Of a DNA stretch of 18,049 nucleotides, positions 6,538-13,691 are shown piece after piece (position 1 is the first letter of the stretch; each line of letters begins with the position of its first letter). The notes below the pieces were generated by a model that made no database searches, had not been told where the DNA came from, and was given only the letters and a program-made list of their open reading frames with translations. The stretch is from Lachnospiraceae bacterium (GTDB lineage: Bacteria; Bacillota_A; Clostridia; Lachnospirales; Lachnospiraceae). Both the position numbers and the translations under genes were made by a program. The stretch lies in the NCBI GenBank assembly GCA_009774655.1, contig VSOD01000025.1, forward strand, positions 1-18,049. The letters are read 5' to 3'.

Positions 6538-7868
6538 GTTTTTAAATTGGCTGAAAGCCTTGTAAAATCAAGGATTTCGGCCATTTTCTTTTTGTAGTTA
6601 TTTTGATTACCTTGATTACCTTTTAGATTTTCATTGATTTTATCAACTACTTCTCGCTTATAGTCCATATGTGTAATGTCGTAGGTATAATTCTTTTGGT
6701 TAACTTCTTCTGTATGTCCTAACAATGATGCCGCCACTGTTGCCGATACGCCAGCACATCTCATTCTGCTGTTGACTGTCCTTCTGACTGCATTCATCCC
6801 TTTTGTATGTTTCATTCCTATCTGAATACATTTATTCCTCATACAGTCAGATATGGTTCTACAGTGTACTTGACCATCTGAAGTGGAAAATACAAATCCA
6901 TCATAACATCCATACTCTTCTTGTATTTTTCTTATCCCGATGAATAATCTCATTATTTCGTCTGAAATCGGGAACTCTCTTGATTTATATGTTTTTGTAG
7001 ATGACAGATAGTACTCTTTACTGACACCATTATATTTCTCTGATTTGGAAATAACGATTATCCTTTCATTAATAAAAACATTTTCCCATTTCAATCCTGC
7101 AAGCTCACCTGCCCTCATACCTGTATATATAGCCAGTTCAACAGCATATGATGGCATATACCATGACTTTTCTTTATGGTCTAATGCAATTCTTTCCATG
7201 ATCATTTCTGTTTCGACATCACTCAATACTCGATCACTTTGAGCCTTTACTTCCTTATTATAAAACTTAAAGAAAGACTTCGTATCAACATATTTGCATG
7301 GATCATCTGTTATCCTTTTATTAATTCTTAAACTTCTAAACACTCCAGAAATATATCCCCAAAGAGCTTTTCCCGCTTTTTCTTTCAAGTTAAGTTCTCT
7401 AATTCTGGAAATAATAAATATGGTTATATCTTCTTCCGTGACATTTCTTACGTCTAACTTTTCAAAATCAGTCCCTGTAAAGAAACGTTTATAATCATAT
7501 TCATATTTATATACCGTGTTGCCAGAAATCCCATAAGCAATTTGCTTTTTCTTCCATGACTCAAAACATGCATCGAACAGGTTCTCATCACTCTCTTCTT
7601 TACTGTTCTTTGCTTGTTCTTTAGATGCCTGCAAATAATATTCTACTATCATGTCTTTAATTGCATTTTCGGTAGATCGTTTCTTAAGTATCCTTCCTTT
7701 CTCTTCGTCTGGCAAATATGTTCTCCATTTGCCATCCTTTCCTTCCCATATTTTATATGGATGTTTTTTTAATAATTCATTTCTCTTATTCATTTCAATT
7801 TGCTCTTGCACGTATGATAAATCAATCATACCATTATCAATAGCATACTTCAACAACTCTTCTTCCAT
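6519..7868 (-). CDS. int: Tyrosine-family site-specific integrase
   Basis: This 449-residue recombinase integrates and excises the element. Residues 40-80 (YKIWEGKDGKWRTYLP) resemble an arm-type DNA-binding domain, 94-200 the core-binding SAM-like domain, and 210-400 the catalytic domain. Catalytic residues visible are Arg252 (TGMRAGELAGLKW), Lys292 (SSTKTYKSR), Arg362 (NAVRRT), His385 (LLGHTEEVNQ) and the nucleophile, probably Tyr394 (KNYTYD). The first position of the usual HxxR box is Asn359. No clear ribosome site precedes the ATG at 7866-7868. The last codons, TAGDGT and stop, lie inside the tRNA, and the preceding codons overlap the tRNA terminator, so the native C-terminus may differ when the phage is excised. 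It is the last gene of the minus-strand phage series in this window. Confidence 0.92.
   Translation of the reverse strand: MEEELLKYAIDNGMIDLSYVQEQIEMNKRNELLKKHPYKIWEGKDGKWRTYLPDEEKGRILKKRSTENAIKDMIVEYYLQASKEQAKNSKEESDENLFDACFESWKKKQIAYGISGNTVYKYEYDYKRFFTGTDFEKLDVRNVTEEDITIFIISRIRELNLKEKAGKALWGYISGVFRSLRINKRITDDPCKYVDTKSFFKFYNKEVKAQSDRVLSDVETEMIMERIALDHKEKSWYMPSYAVELAIYTGMRAGELAGLKWENVFINERIIVISKSEKYNGVSKEYYLSSTKTYKSREFPISDEIMRLFIGIRKIQEEYGCYDGFVFSTSDGQVHCRTISDCMRNKCIQIGMKHTKGMNAVRRTVNSRMRCAGVSATVAASLLGHTEEVNQKNYTYDITHMDYKREVVDKINENLKGNQGNQNNYKKKMAEILDFTRLSANLKTAGDGT
6548..6594 (+). terminator. Rho-independent terminator downstream of tRNA-Leu
   Basis: Plus-strand bases 6548-6562 pair with 6569-6583 over 15 positions with one G-T pair and one mismatch, around the loop TAAAAT, followed by TTTTCTTTTT (6584-6593). 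It ends the tRNA transcript. It also lies entirely inside the 3' coding end of the convergent integrase gene. Confidence 0.85.
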
Positions 7869-7940
7869 CCATTATGTAAAAGGAGTTGATCTGTTAAAAT
7901 TCTTACAGCATACAACCCCAATCCTTTCCTTATATTAATT

Positions 7941-8582
7941 TTACTGCTTCCCGGTACTGCCATGTCCATCGCGGTCTTCATGTTCCAGATGCGCCACCTC
8001 GTCAAAGACGATCTTCGGCTGATTCTCCATAATGCGGAACTGACAAATTCTGTCGTTGATATGGATCTGTGTATCCCGCAGGGCGTAAACCGGCATAAAC
8101 CACTGGTCATTGTCTCCGCAGTAAGAGCTGTCGATCACACCCTGATGATTCGTCTGGATAATGCCGAAATTCTTAAAGGTCGAACTTCTTGGTACCACGT
8201 GCGCTTCATAGCCTTTGGGCAGTTCCATCCCCACACCAAGCGGGATCAGCTTGAATTCTCCCTGCTGCAGCGTCACATCTTCCGCCGCCCGCAGATCGAT
8301 CCAGTCAGACTTGCCGTCTATATAGGTCAGTTTCTCAATTTTACCCGAAAAATATTTGATCTTGATTATTTCACTTTTCATTAACATATCTCCCGATCTT
8401 GAGTTATTATTCAATTTTACTTTATACATCTTTCTATTAATGTTCCATGTTTTGTTTCGATTAACCTCATTAATTATATGCACCACAAAGATTAAAGCCA
8501 CTGATACTATAATCAAAGAACCCAGCAATGAAAACAGACACATGAATATGTAAATCAAGTTCAAAACTATATCTGTGTTCAT
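7941..8582 (-). CDS. dut: dUTPase with an N-terminal membrane segment and an internal start
   Basis: The enzyme hydrolyses dUTP to dUMP and pyrophosphate, keeping uracil out of DNA and feeding thymidylate synthase. All five trimeric dUTPase motifs lie in the last 146 residues: SDWIDLRAA, PRSST, NHQGVIDSSYCGD, RICQFRI and RDGHGSTGKQ (His where Phe is usual). The full frame is 213 residues and begins with a hydrophobic span at about 6-38, giving a possible membrane anchor. Its ATG (8580-8582) has AAAGGG nine bases upstream and sits one base after the previous stop. A second in-frame ATG (8379-8381) has CGGGAG about eight bases upstream and would give a normal soluble dUTPase. The dUTPase core is near 50% G+C in sampled lines, against below 30% in the anchor part, suggesting a recombined gene. 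Confidence 0.9.
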   Translation of the reverse strand: MNTDIVLNLIYIFMCLFSLLGSLIIVSVALIFVVHIINEVNRNKTWNINRKMYKVKLNNNSRSGDMLMKSEIIKIKYFSGKIEKLTYIDGKSDWIDLRAAEDVTLQQGEFKLIPLGVGMELPKGYEAHVVPRSSTFKNFGIIQTNHQGVIDSSYCGDNDQWFMPVYALRDTQIHINDRICQFRIMENQPKIVFDEVAHLEHEDRDGHGSTGKQ

Positions 8583-8583
8583 A

Positions 8584-8928
8584 CTATTTCGCCCTTTCGA
8601 TTTGTAAATCTTTCAGTTTCTTATTAATTTTATTATGTATTTCTTCCAATAATTTGTTATATGTCCCATATTCACAGTAATAAAATGGGGCATATTTACT
8701 GTTTGTATTGTAATCATAAACATTAATCTTTATTTCACAACTATTTAGTTCTGCACGTAATTCGCACTCTAAAACTGTAAATTTATCATATCTCAATACA
8801 GGAAATCTATATGTATAGATCTCCACCTCTTCATCACTAAGTAATCTATTATATCTAAACCCATTAGATATTAACCAACTCTTTGTTACATTTTTCTTTT
8901 TATATCTCATTTCCGAAAAGTGATTCAT
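8584..8928 (-). CDS. Phage protein of unknown function (114 aa)
   Basis: I do not recognise this protein. It has a basic N-terminus (MRYKKKNVTKSW), an aromatic-rich middle (EIYTYRFPVLRYDKF, NVYDYN, YYCEYGTY) and a charged helical C-terminus (LLEEIHNKINKKLKDL). No membrane segment or signal peptide is visible. A longer reading from a GTG at 8965-8967 is possible, but I prefer the ATG at 8926-8928: GGAAGAAGGA lies upstream, inside the 3' end of the 54-residue gene, while the GTG has no ribosome site. Its stop is one base before the start of the membrane-form dUTPase, so the two are probably translationally coupled. Confidence 0.65.
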   Translation of the reverse strand: MNHFSEMRYKKKNVTKSWLISNGFRYNRLLSDEEVEIYTYRFPVLRYDKFTVLECELRAELNSCEIKINVYDYNTNSKYAPFYYCEYGTYNKLLEEIHNKINKKLKDLQIERAK

Positions 8929-8935
8929 GCTAACA

Positions 8936-9100
8936 TCATTCCTTCTTCCTAATTTCTCTATAATCACATGGAATACATTGTCCGAAATAATATGTTTTGT
9001 CTTTTACATTGCAGTACACCTTTACTCTTGCCTTATCCTCTTCGTTAATTGTTGAGTGAATGCATTGTTCACATTCGCTTGTTATAATCATGTTTGCCAT
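8936..9100 (-). CDS. Small cysteine-rich protein, putative metal-binding (54 aa)
   Basis: The frame from ATG 9098-9100 to TGA 8936-8938 encodes 54 residues with five cysteines: Cys10 and Cys13 in ECEQC, Cys30 in VYCN, and Cys42 and Cys45 in CIPC. Two CxxC pairs suggest a zinc ribbon or rubredoxin-like metal site, though the function is unknown. AAAGGTGAG lies about eight bases upstream of the ATG, inside the 3' end of nrdG, and the genes overlap by 13 bases. The next gene begins seven bases after its stop. The overlap with nrdG suggests co-translation with the ribonucleotide reductase genes; a working link to NrdD is only a guess. Confidence 0.75.
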   Translation of the reverse strand: MANMIITSECEQCIHSTINEEDKARVKVYCNVKDKTYYFGQCIPCDYREIRKKE

Positions 9101-9696
9101 AGTACTATCTCACCTTTTTGTAATGATTGTTTTACATCAATGAGCCTTTGATTTTGGCTTCCTCTATAAGAAAGTGATATATTGCGTTGCGAATCAACGT
9201 ATCTTCCATCTACAATTACATCGCACATTGATGCTATATTTATCCGTTTATTATGATTAATAACAGATTTATAAGTAAATTGTTTAATAATATCCTCATT
9301 ATCTCTATCAAATATAATACTACCGTATTCACTGTCTACAGATATTACTTTATATCCCGTATAAAGCCATATAGATTTTTGTGGACTTGAAAGACGGATT
9401 TTGTTAACTAAATCTAAGACATCATCAAGATTTTCCTCTGCAAGAGGTTCTCCCCCAAGAATACTGATCCGTTTTATATATGGTCTATCCGCTAATTTAA
9501 AAAATTTTTCTTTTGTTTCTTCTGTCCATTCATTACCACCGCTAAAGTCCCACGTCTCTGGGTTAAAACAGTTAAGACAATGGAAGTGACAGCCTTGTAC
9601 GAAAAGGGCGACTCCTACGCCCTCTCCGTTTGACAAATCTAAACTTCTAATTTGTGCATATCGAATTTCAATCACACTCCTTATACTCATGGTCAT
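9088..9696 (-). CDS. nrdG: Anaerobic ribonucleotide reductase activating protein NrdG
   Basis: NrdG is a radical SAM enzyme that uses S-adenosylmethionine and a 4Fe-4S cluster to place the glycyl radical on NrdD. The CxxxCxxC cluster motif is CHFHCLNC (Cys36, Cys40, Cys43), followed by FNPETWDF, the NrdG-specific continuation, and SILGGEPL, the SAM-binding glycine-rich motif. At about 202 residues it is somewhat longer than many NrdG proteins, with an extended C-terminus. It overlaps the 3' end of nrdD. The first ATG lacks a ribosome site; ATG 9688-9690 is possible, and AAGGAG just downstream could support a later non-ATG start near the conserved RYAQIR, so the N-terminus is uncertain by about ten residues. 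Confidence 0.93.
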   Translation of the reverse strand: MTMSIRSVIEIRYAQIRSLDLSNGEGVGVALFVQGCHFHCLNCFNPETWDFSGGNEWTEETKEKFFKLADRPYIKRISILGGEPLAEENLDDVLDLVNKIRLSSPQKSIWLYTGYKVISVDSEYGSIIFDRDNEDIIKQFTYKSVINHNKRINIASMCDVIVDGRYVDSQRNISLSYRGSQNQRLIDVKQSLQKGEIVLWQT

Positions 9697-11824
9697 CTAA
9701 GTGTACGAATCTCTCAGCAATTTCCTGAGTCCTACCCTGGTTCCAATAATGACTACCAATGTAACCACAGGTACGCCTTGCTATATTCATTTTATCTTGA
9801 TCACGATTCTTACAATTTGGACATTCCCATATGAGTTCATCATTATCTTTTACAATCTGAATTTCTCCATCATATCCGCATATTTGGCAATAATCTGATT
9901 TTGTGTTTATTTCTGCATACATGATGTTTTCGTATATAAACTTCATTACTTCCAGTAAAGCAGGGATGTTGTCATTCATATTGCTACTTTCAATATAAGA
10001 AATAGCTCCTCCAGGACTTAACTCTTGGAACTTACTTTCTATCTCAAGTTTTGTAAACGGATCAATTTCTTCCCTGACATTTACATGATAAGAATTTGTA
10101 ATGTAATTTTTATCAGTTATACCTTCAATCACACCAAATCTTTTCTGTAAGCATTTCGCAAATTTATATGTAGTTGATTCAATCGGTGTTCCATATAAGC
10201 TATAATCAATACGTTCTTCTTTCTTCCACTGATTGCATTTATCATTCAATGCTCTCATAATTTTCAATCCGAATACGGTTCCTTCTGCATTATCAGTATG
10301 TGATTTACCAGTCATATATTTTACACATTCATATAAACCTGCATATCCAAGAGATATTGTGGAATATCCATTATGTAATAACTCATCTATTGGCTGATGT
10401 TTATTTAACCTTGCTAATGCTCCATATTGCCACATAATAGGGGCTGCGTCAGATAAAGTTCCTTCCAATCGTTCATGACGGCACTTGAGAGCTTTATGAC
10501 ATAATTCTGTACGCTCTTCAAACAGTTCCCAGAATCTATCAAAATCTCCTTCAGATGAAAGTGCTAAGTCTACCAAATTGATTGTAACGACACCCTGATT
10601 GAATCTTCCATAAAACTTAGGCTGACCATTCTTATCATGCCATACTGTCAAAGCGGATCTGCAGCCCATTACAGGATACATATTCCCATTTTTCAATCTC
10701 TTCATTACCTTCTCTGACATAAAATCAGGAACTAACCTTTTTGCTGTACACATTGATGCAAGTTCTGTAAGATACCAATATTTACTGTCCTCATGGATAT
10801 TATCTTCTTCTAATACATATAACAACTTAGGAAATGCAGGTGTAATATAAACACCCACTTCATTTTTTAATCCTTCAATTCTTTGTACTAACATTTCATG
10901 TATAATCATTGCCAGTTCTTCTTTATACTCTTTTGTCTCTCCAATATACATGAATACCGACAAAAATGGAGACTGCCCGTTTGTATTTGTCATAGAATTT
11001 AACTGATATTGAAATGTTTGTACACCATCCTGAATTTCTTTCTGCAAATCTTTTTTTGCCCATTCAATAGATTCTTTACCTGCAAATCCCCATGATAAAT
11101 ATTTTTTTAGATATCTGTTATAGCTATCTCTAACAAATGGAGCTAGGTGTGTTAATGTGATTGTTGCTCCACCATACTGAGATGATGTGACTGCTGTAAT
11201 AATCTGCGTTGCAATTGTCATTGCTGTTAAGAATCTATGAGGTTTTTCAATCAAAGTACCATTTATGACTGTTCCGTTTTGCAGCATATCATCAAGATTA
11301 ATCAAACAACAATTATGCATATGTTGAGCAAAATAATCTGCATCGTGAAAGTGAATAGTCCCCTCGTCATGTGCTTGTACTACATCTTCTGGAAGTAAAA
11401 ATCTTCTTGTAATATCTGTACTTGTAATACCTGCCAAATAATCCCTCTGAGTCGTTACTACTGATGCACTTTTATTAGAATTTTCTGAGTTCCAATAATC
11501 ATTTACTCCATCAATCAATTCAAGAATACTTTTATCTGTCGTATTACTTTCTCTAACAAGTTTTCTTCTATATCTATATTCTATATACTTTGTAGCAACA
11601 TCTTTTCTTATGCTTGCCATAAGCTTATTTACTACCTGATCCTGAATTTCTTCCACAGTCATACTTTTATTCAGAGATTCTATGTAATTTGCAATATCTC
11701 TAGCCTTTTCTTTCGCATAAGCAGTTTCTTCGCCATCAACGTCAATAAATGCTTTTAGCACAGCTATCTTGATTTTTTCTTTATCAAATTTAACCTTGCG
11801 TCCGTCTCTTTTTTGTACTGTCAA
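9668..11824 (-). CDS. nrdD: Anaerobic (class III) ribonucleoside-triphosphate reductase NrdD
   Basis: This 718-residue enzyme reduces ribonucleoside triphosphates to deoxy forms without oxygen, using a glycyl radical. Residues 1-90 form an ATP-cone allosteric domain (QKRDGRKVKFDKEKI). The catalytic barrel has the active-site cysteine at about 388 (PVMGCRSAL) and conserved IHFHDADYF and HNCCLINLDDML. The C-terminus has a four-cysteine zinc site (CQIC and CPNC) and the glycyl-radical loop RTCGYIG, with Gly at about 687. The start is a TTG (11822-11824), supported by GGAGG about nine bases upstream. Length and all key residues indicate an intact enzyme. Together with NrdG it supplies dNTPs for phage replication in an anaerobic host. 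Confidence 0.96.
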   Translation of the reverse strand: MTVQKRDGRKVKFDKEKIKIAVLKAFIDVDGEETAYAKEKARDIANYIESLNKSMTVEEIQDQVVNKLMASIRKDVATKYIEYRYRRKLVRESNTTDKSILELIDGVNDYWNSENSNKSASVVTTQRDYLAGITSTDITRRFLLPEDVVQAHDEGTIHFHDADYFAQHMHNCCLINLDDMLQNGTVINGTLIEKPHRFLTAMTIATQIITAVTSSQYGGATITLTHLAPFVRDSYNRYLKKYLSWGFAGKESIEWAKKDLQKEIQDGVQTFQYQLNSMTNTNGQSPFLSVFMYIGETKEYKEELAMIIHEMLVQRIEGLKNEVGVYITPAFPKLLYVLEEDNIHEDSKYWYLTELASMCTAKRLVPDFMSEKVMKRLKNGNMYPVMGCRSALTVWHDKNGQPKFYGRFNQGVVTINLVDLALSSEGDFDRFWELFEERTELCHKALKCRHERLEGTLSDAAPIMWQYGALARLNKHQPIDELLHNGYSTISLGYAGLYECVKYMTGKSHTDNAEGTVFGLKIMRALNDKCNQWKKEERIDYSLYGTPIESTTYKFAKCLQKRFGVIEGITDKNYITNSYHVNVREEIDPFTKLEIESKFQELSPGGAISYIESSNMNDNIPALLEVMKFIYENIMYAEINTKSDYCQICGYDGEIQIVKDNDELIWECPNCKNRDQDKMNIARRTCGYIGSHYWNQGRTQEIAERFVHLDDHEYKECD

Positions 11825-11827
11825 TAA

Positions 11828-11995
11828 CTATTTCCTCCGATTATTTTTACTATATTTGTATAAACATCCACCAATACCGTTTCCAAACATTAATATAATC
11901 AATGCAAATATTTTACTTTCATCATAAATTTCCATATATGCGAATGCTCTAATATCTACAATTACTAATCCAATTACGTTAATAAAAAATTGTAT
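11828..11995 (-). CDS. Candidate small membrane protein upstream of nrdD
   Basis: A minus-strand frame ends with TAG at 11828-11830, just before the nrdD ribosome site, and has two hydrophobic stretches (FFINVIGLVIVDI and IFALIILMFGNGIGG) followed by a basic tail (YKYSKNNRRK). Its only internal ATG (11933-11935) would give 35 residues and lose the first helix. A start at ATA 11993-11995, with AGGTGA just upstream, would give 55 residues. The hydrophobic pattern and tight link to nrdD argue for a real gene, but the start is unusual and chance cannot be excluded. Function unknown. Confidence 0.35.
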   Translation of the reverse strand: MQFFINVIGLVIVDIRAFAYMEIYDESKIFALIILMFGNGIGGCLYKYSKNNRRK

Positions 11996-12030
11996 TTTAT
12001 CACCTACTTTCCGCCCTTTGAAACAGGCAT

Positions 12031-12273
12031 TTAATAATTATTTTCTGCCTTCCATCTCTGAATATTGTTATAGAAACCAATTTTAGAGTTATCATTTTCA
12101 GAATCCATAATAACTTTTACAGGTTCTACTAAATTCAAACTAAAAATTCCAAGTATACTTTTCCCATCTACTACATATTGATTTTGCTTAACAAGAATGT
12201 CTCCATCATGATATTTACTACATATAGACACAAATTCTTTAGCTTTTTCTATTGTGTTAATACTAATTTTCAT
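12031..12273 (-). CDS. Phage HPr-like protein A, lacking the phosphocarrier histidine
   Basis: This 80-residue protein aligns without gaps to the central part of HPr: the SKY stretch, then KQNQYVVDGKSILGIFSLNL, where KSILG corresponds to the Ser46 regulatory site. The His15 position is Thr and Arg17 is Glu (NTIEKAKEF), so it cannot act as a PTS phosphocarrier. It closely resembles the host protein at 417-656 (NSIDRVKGFV) and a second phage copy at 14521-14757. AGAGGT precedes the ATG by about nine bases, and the start lies five bases after the stop of the 46-residue gene. A role in HprK or CcpA signalling is possible but not shown; it might equally have a wholly different partner. Confidence 0.8.
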   Translation of the reverse strand: MKISINTIEKAKEFVSICSKYHDGDILVKQNQYVVDGKSILGIFSLNLVEPVKVIMDSENDNSKIGFYNNIQRWKAENNY

Positions 12274-12278
12274 TTAAT

Positions 12279-12419
12279 CTATACCTCTGTATATCTCCAA
12301 AACATTCTTTTTACCTGCTCATTTTCTAATGCCTCTTCAACTTCGCAATTATTTATTCTACAAAAATCATCAACATATCTTTTAAAATTTGTATTATACT
12401 TGTATTCGTTTTTTATCAA
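12279..12419 (-). CDS. Small phage protein of unknown function (46 aa, TTG start)
   Basis: The frame starts with TTG at 12417-12419, preceded by GAGGTGATAG at good spacing, and ends with TAG at 12279-12281. The product is charged and helical, with YKYNTNFKRYVDDFCRINN followed by EVEEALENEQVKRMFWRY, resembling a short helix-turn-helix or helical hairpin. I cannot assign a family. It is packed between the 67-residue gene (six-base gap) and HPr-like protein A (five-base gap), and contains the ribosome site for the latter, which supports its being real. Confidence 0.6.
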   Translation of the reverse strand: MIKNEYKYNTNFKRYVDDFCRINNCEVEEALENEQVKRMFWRYTEV

Positions 12420-12425
12420 TTACTA

Positions 12426-12629
12426 TCACCTCTTCAAATTGCCATTTCCGCCATCACGCAAATTTAATGTCCAGTGTGTTACACTATCATCCATATTTGC
12501 GTGTGTAGAAATTCTTTGTATGTTGCTAATTACATATTCTTCTTCGCCAAGTGTAGCTGTTATAAATCCATCTGGCTTACTTAACAGTTCTTTAGCTAAC
12601 GCATGGCTTGTGCTGATTATTTCTAAAAT
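12426..12629 (-). CDS. Small phage protein of unknown function with an apparent ATT start (67 aa)
   Basis: A frame ending at TGA 12426-12428 encodes a well-formed protein (SHALAKELLSKPDGFITAT, EEEYVISNIQRI, DSVTHWTLNLRDGG). No ATG, GTG or TTG is available before the conserved-looking part, and a TAA closes the frame upstream. An ideal AAGGAG ribosome site at 12639-12644 sits nine bases before ATT 12627-12629, making ATT (read as Met) the best start. The only in-frame ATG lies far downstream and would remove most of the protein. The product looks like a small beta-rich phage protein; no function is recognised. It begins 19 bases after the stop of the upstream deoxyribosyltransferase-like gene. 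Confidence 0.6.
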   Translation of the reverse strand: MLEIISTSHALAKELLSKPDGFITATLGEEEYVISNIQRISTHANMDDSVTHWTLNLRDGGNGNLKR

Positions 12630-12648
12630 TCCTAAAATCTCCTTCCCT

Positions 12649-13092
12649 CTAATTGTAATATTCTTTTATATATCTACACGCTCTGTTCATACTGTCTTTC
12701 CCTGTTTCTATCCTATCTACACAACAATATATCCATGGATGGATTAATTCCCTCATCGCCTCTACTGGTAGTTCTTCGTCTAAAAAACCAATCACTGGAA
12801 TATCACTTTTATGCGCTTCATATACTTCAATGCATGTACCTATTGACTTTCTGACATCATTTAAATTAACTAATATGATATCTGAGTTTTTAACTTTTCG
12901 CAGATCAAATCTAAAAACCTCTGAATCAGTTTTATGATAATTCTTGCCATATGTATAATAATCAGTTGGATTAATAATTTTAAAATTGTCACTGTATTTA
13001 TTAAAGAACTTTTTAACATCATCTCGCCACTTTTCTGCTTTATTTGTATTTGCGTATGCTTCCATTGCTCCTGCAGTGTAAATATTTTGCAT
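12649..13092 (-). CDS. Nucleoside 2-deoxyribosyltransferase-like protein
   Basis: This 147-residue protein has the flavodoxin-like layout of the nucleoside 2-deoxyribosyltransferase family: an opening strand with YTAGAME, IINPTDYY, a DLRKVKNSDIILVNL strand-helix unit (Asp63, Asp71), then SIGTCIEVYEAH, where Glu89 matches the catalytic glutamate region, and PVIGFL. Family members move or hydrolyse deoxyribose between bases; related phage proteins can also be 5'-monophosphate N-glycosidases. Which reaction this one performs is not clear. GGAGGATACTA precedes the ATG, which starts 15 bases after the kinase stop. Its place among dNTP genes supports a role in nucleotide salvage or degradation of host nucleotides. 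Confidence 0.75.
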   Translation of the reverse strand: MQNIYTAGAMEAYANTNKAEKWRDDVKKFFNKYSDNFKIINPTDYYTYGKNYHKTDSEVFRFDLRKVKNSDIILVNLNDVRKSIGTCIEVYEAHKSDIPVIGFLDEELPVEAMRELIHPWIYCCVDRIETGKDSMNRACRYIKEYYN

Positions 13093-13107
13093 TAGTATCC
13101 TCCACTA

Positions 13108-13674
13108 CTATTTTCCATACATTTTCTCTGTTTCTAAAATTTCATTTACAACATCATTAATATTAGTTCCTTCATTATTATCAACTACAAGATTTACTTC
13201 TCTCTCTAATCCTAAAAACATTGCGAAATCTCTTTCTACTCTTGATGCAATTTCATTCTTGTCGTCAAATGTGAACTGATTAACTCCACATCTATCAATA
13301 TACCTTTTTACTCTTGTACCAAGACTGGCATTTACAAGTACAGTGAAAATATTATCATTTGAACAACTCTGTTTAAGCTGTCTGAGTCCGTTTGGTGTAA
13401 GCACGACTACTTTATTACCATCTACATAATCGGATTTCAAAGTTCCATATAATCTACCCTGTGAATATTCATCATATTCAGCCAAAACACCAGTGTTAAT
13501 CATTGCTGCAAATGTATTATTTTCTGCAAAATAATAATCCTTACCATTTTCTTCACCAACTCTTGGTTGCCTAGTAGTGTATGAAATAATCTTTTCAAAG
13601 CCATGATGTTTCGCCAGTTCATTTTCAATTGTGGACTTCCCTGATCCGGAAGCCCCTAGTAAAACAATAATCAT
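13108..13674 (-). CDS. Guanylate kinase-like NMP kinase
   Basis: This 188-residue protein phosphorylates GMP or dGMP with ATP, giving the diphosphate. The P-loop is GASGSGKST (7-15), and the GMP-binding segment is SYTTRQPRVGEENGKDYYF (31-49), with the conserved Tyr, Arg and TTR-PR signature. A V-L-V-N strand and an R-x3-R-type lid region follow. Its length is close to ordinary guanylate kinases (about 205 residues), but phages such as T4 use kinases of broader deoxynucleotide specificity, so it may act on several dNMPs. AAAGGAG precedes the ATG, 17 bases after the thyA stop, giving a likely thyA-kinase operon. Confidence 0.88.
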   Translation of the reverse strand: MIIVLLGASGSGKSTIENELAKHHGFEKIISYTTRQPRVGEENGKDYYFAENNTFAAMINTGVLAEYDEYSQGRLYGTLKSDYVDGNKVVVLTPNGLRQLKQSCSNDNIFTVLVNASLGTRVKRYIDRCGVNQFTFDDKNEIASRVERDFAMFLGLEREVNLVVDNNEGTNINDVVNEILETEKMYGK

Positions 13675-13691
13675 ATGTGTATCTTCTCCTT

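Noticed and set aside
7891..7908. Near-palindrome ctgttaaaattcttacag upstream of the integrase
   Set aside because: Only the outer four bases pair well, and no second copy is seen, so an operator call is not justified.
7850..8110. 86-codon minus-strand frame overlapping the dUTPase end and integrase start
   Set aside because: It runs in another frame across the dUTPase motifs PRSST to GHGSTG region and has an unnatural Arg/Ser-rich composition; it is a shadow.
12178..12747. 189-codon plus-strand frame
   Set aside because: It crosses three well-supported minus-strand genes with ribosome sites; its Phe/Ser/Tyr-rich product is typical of antisense A+T-rich DNA.
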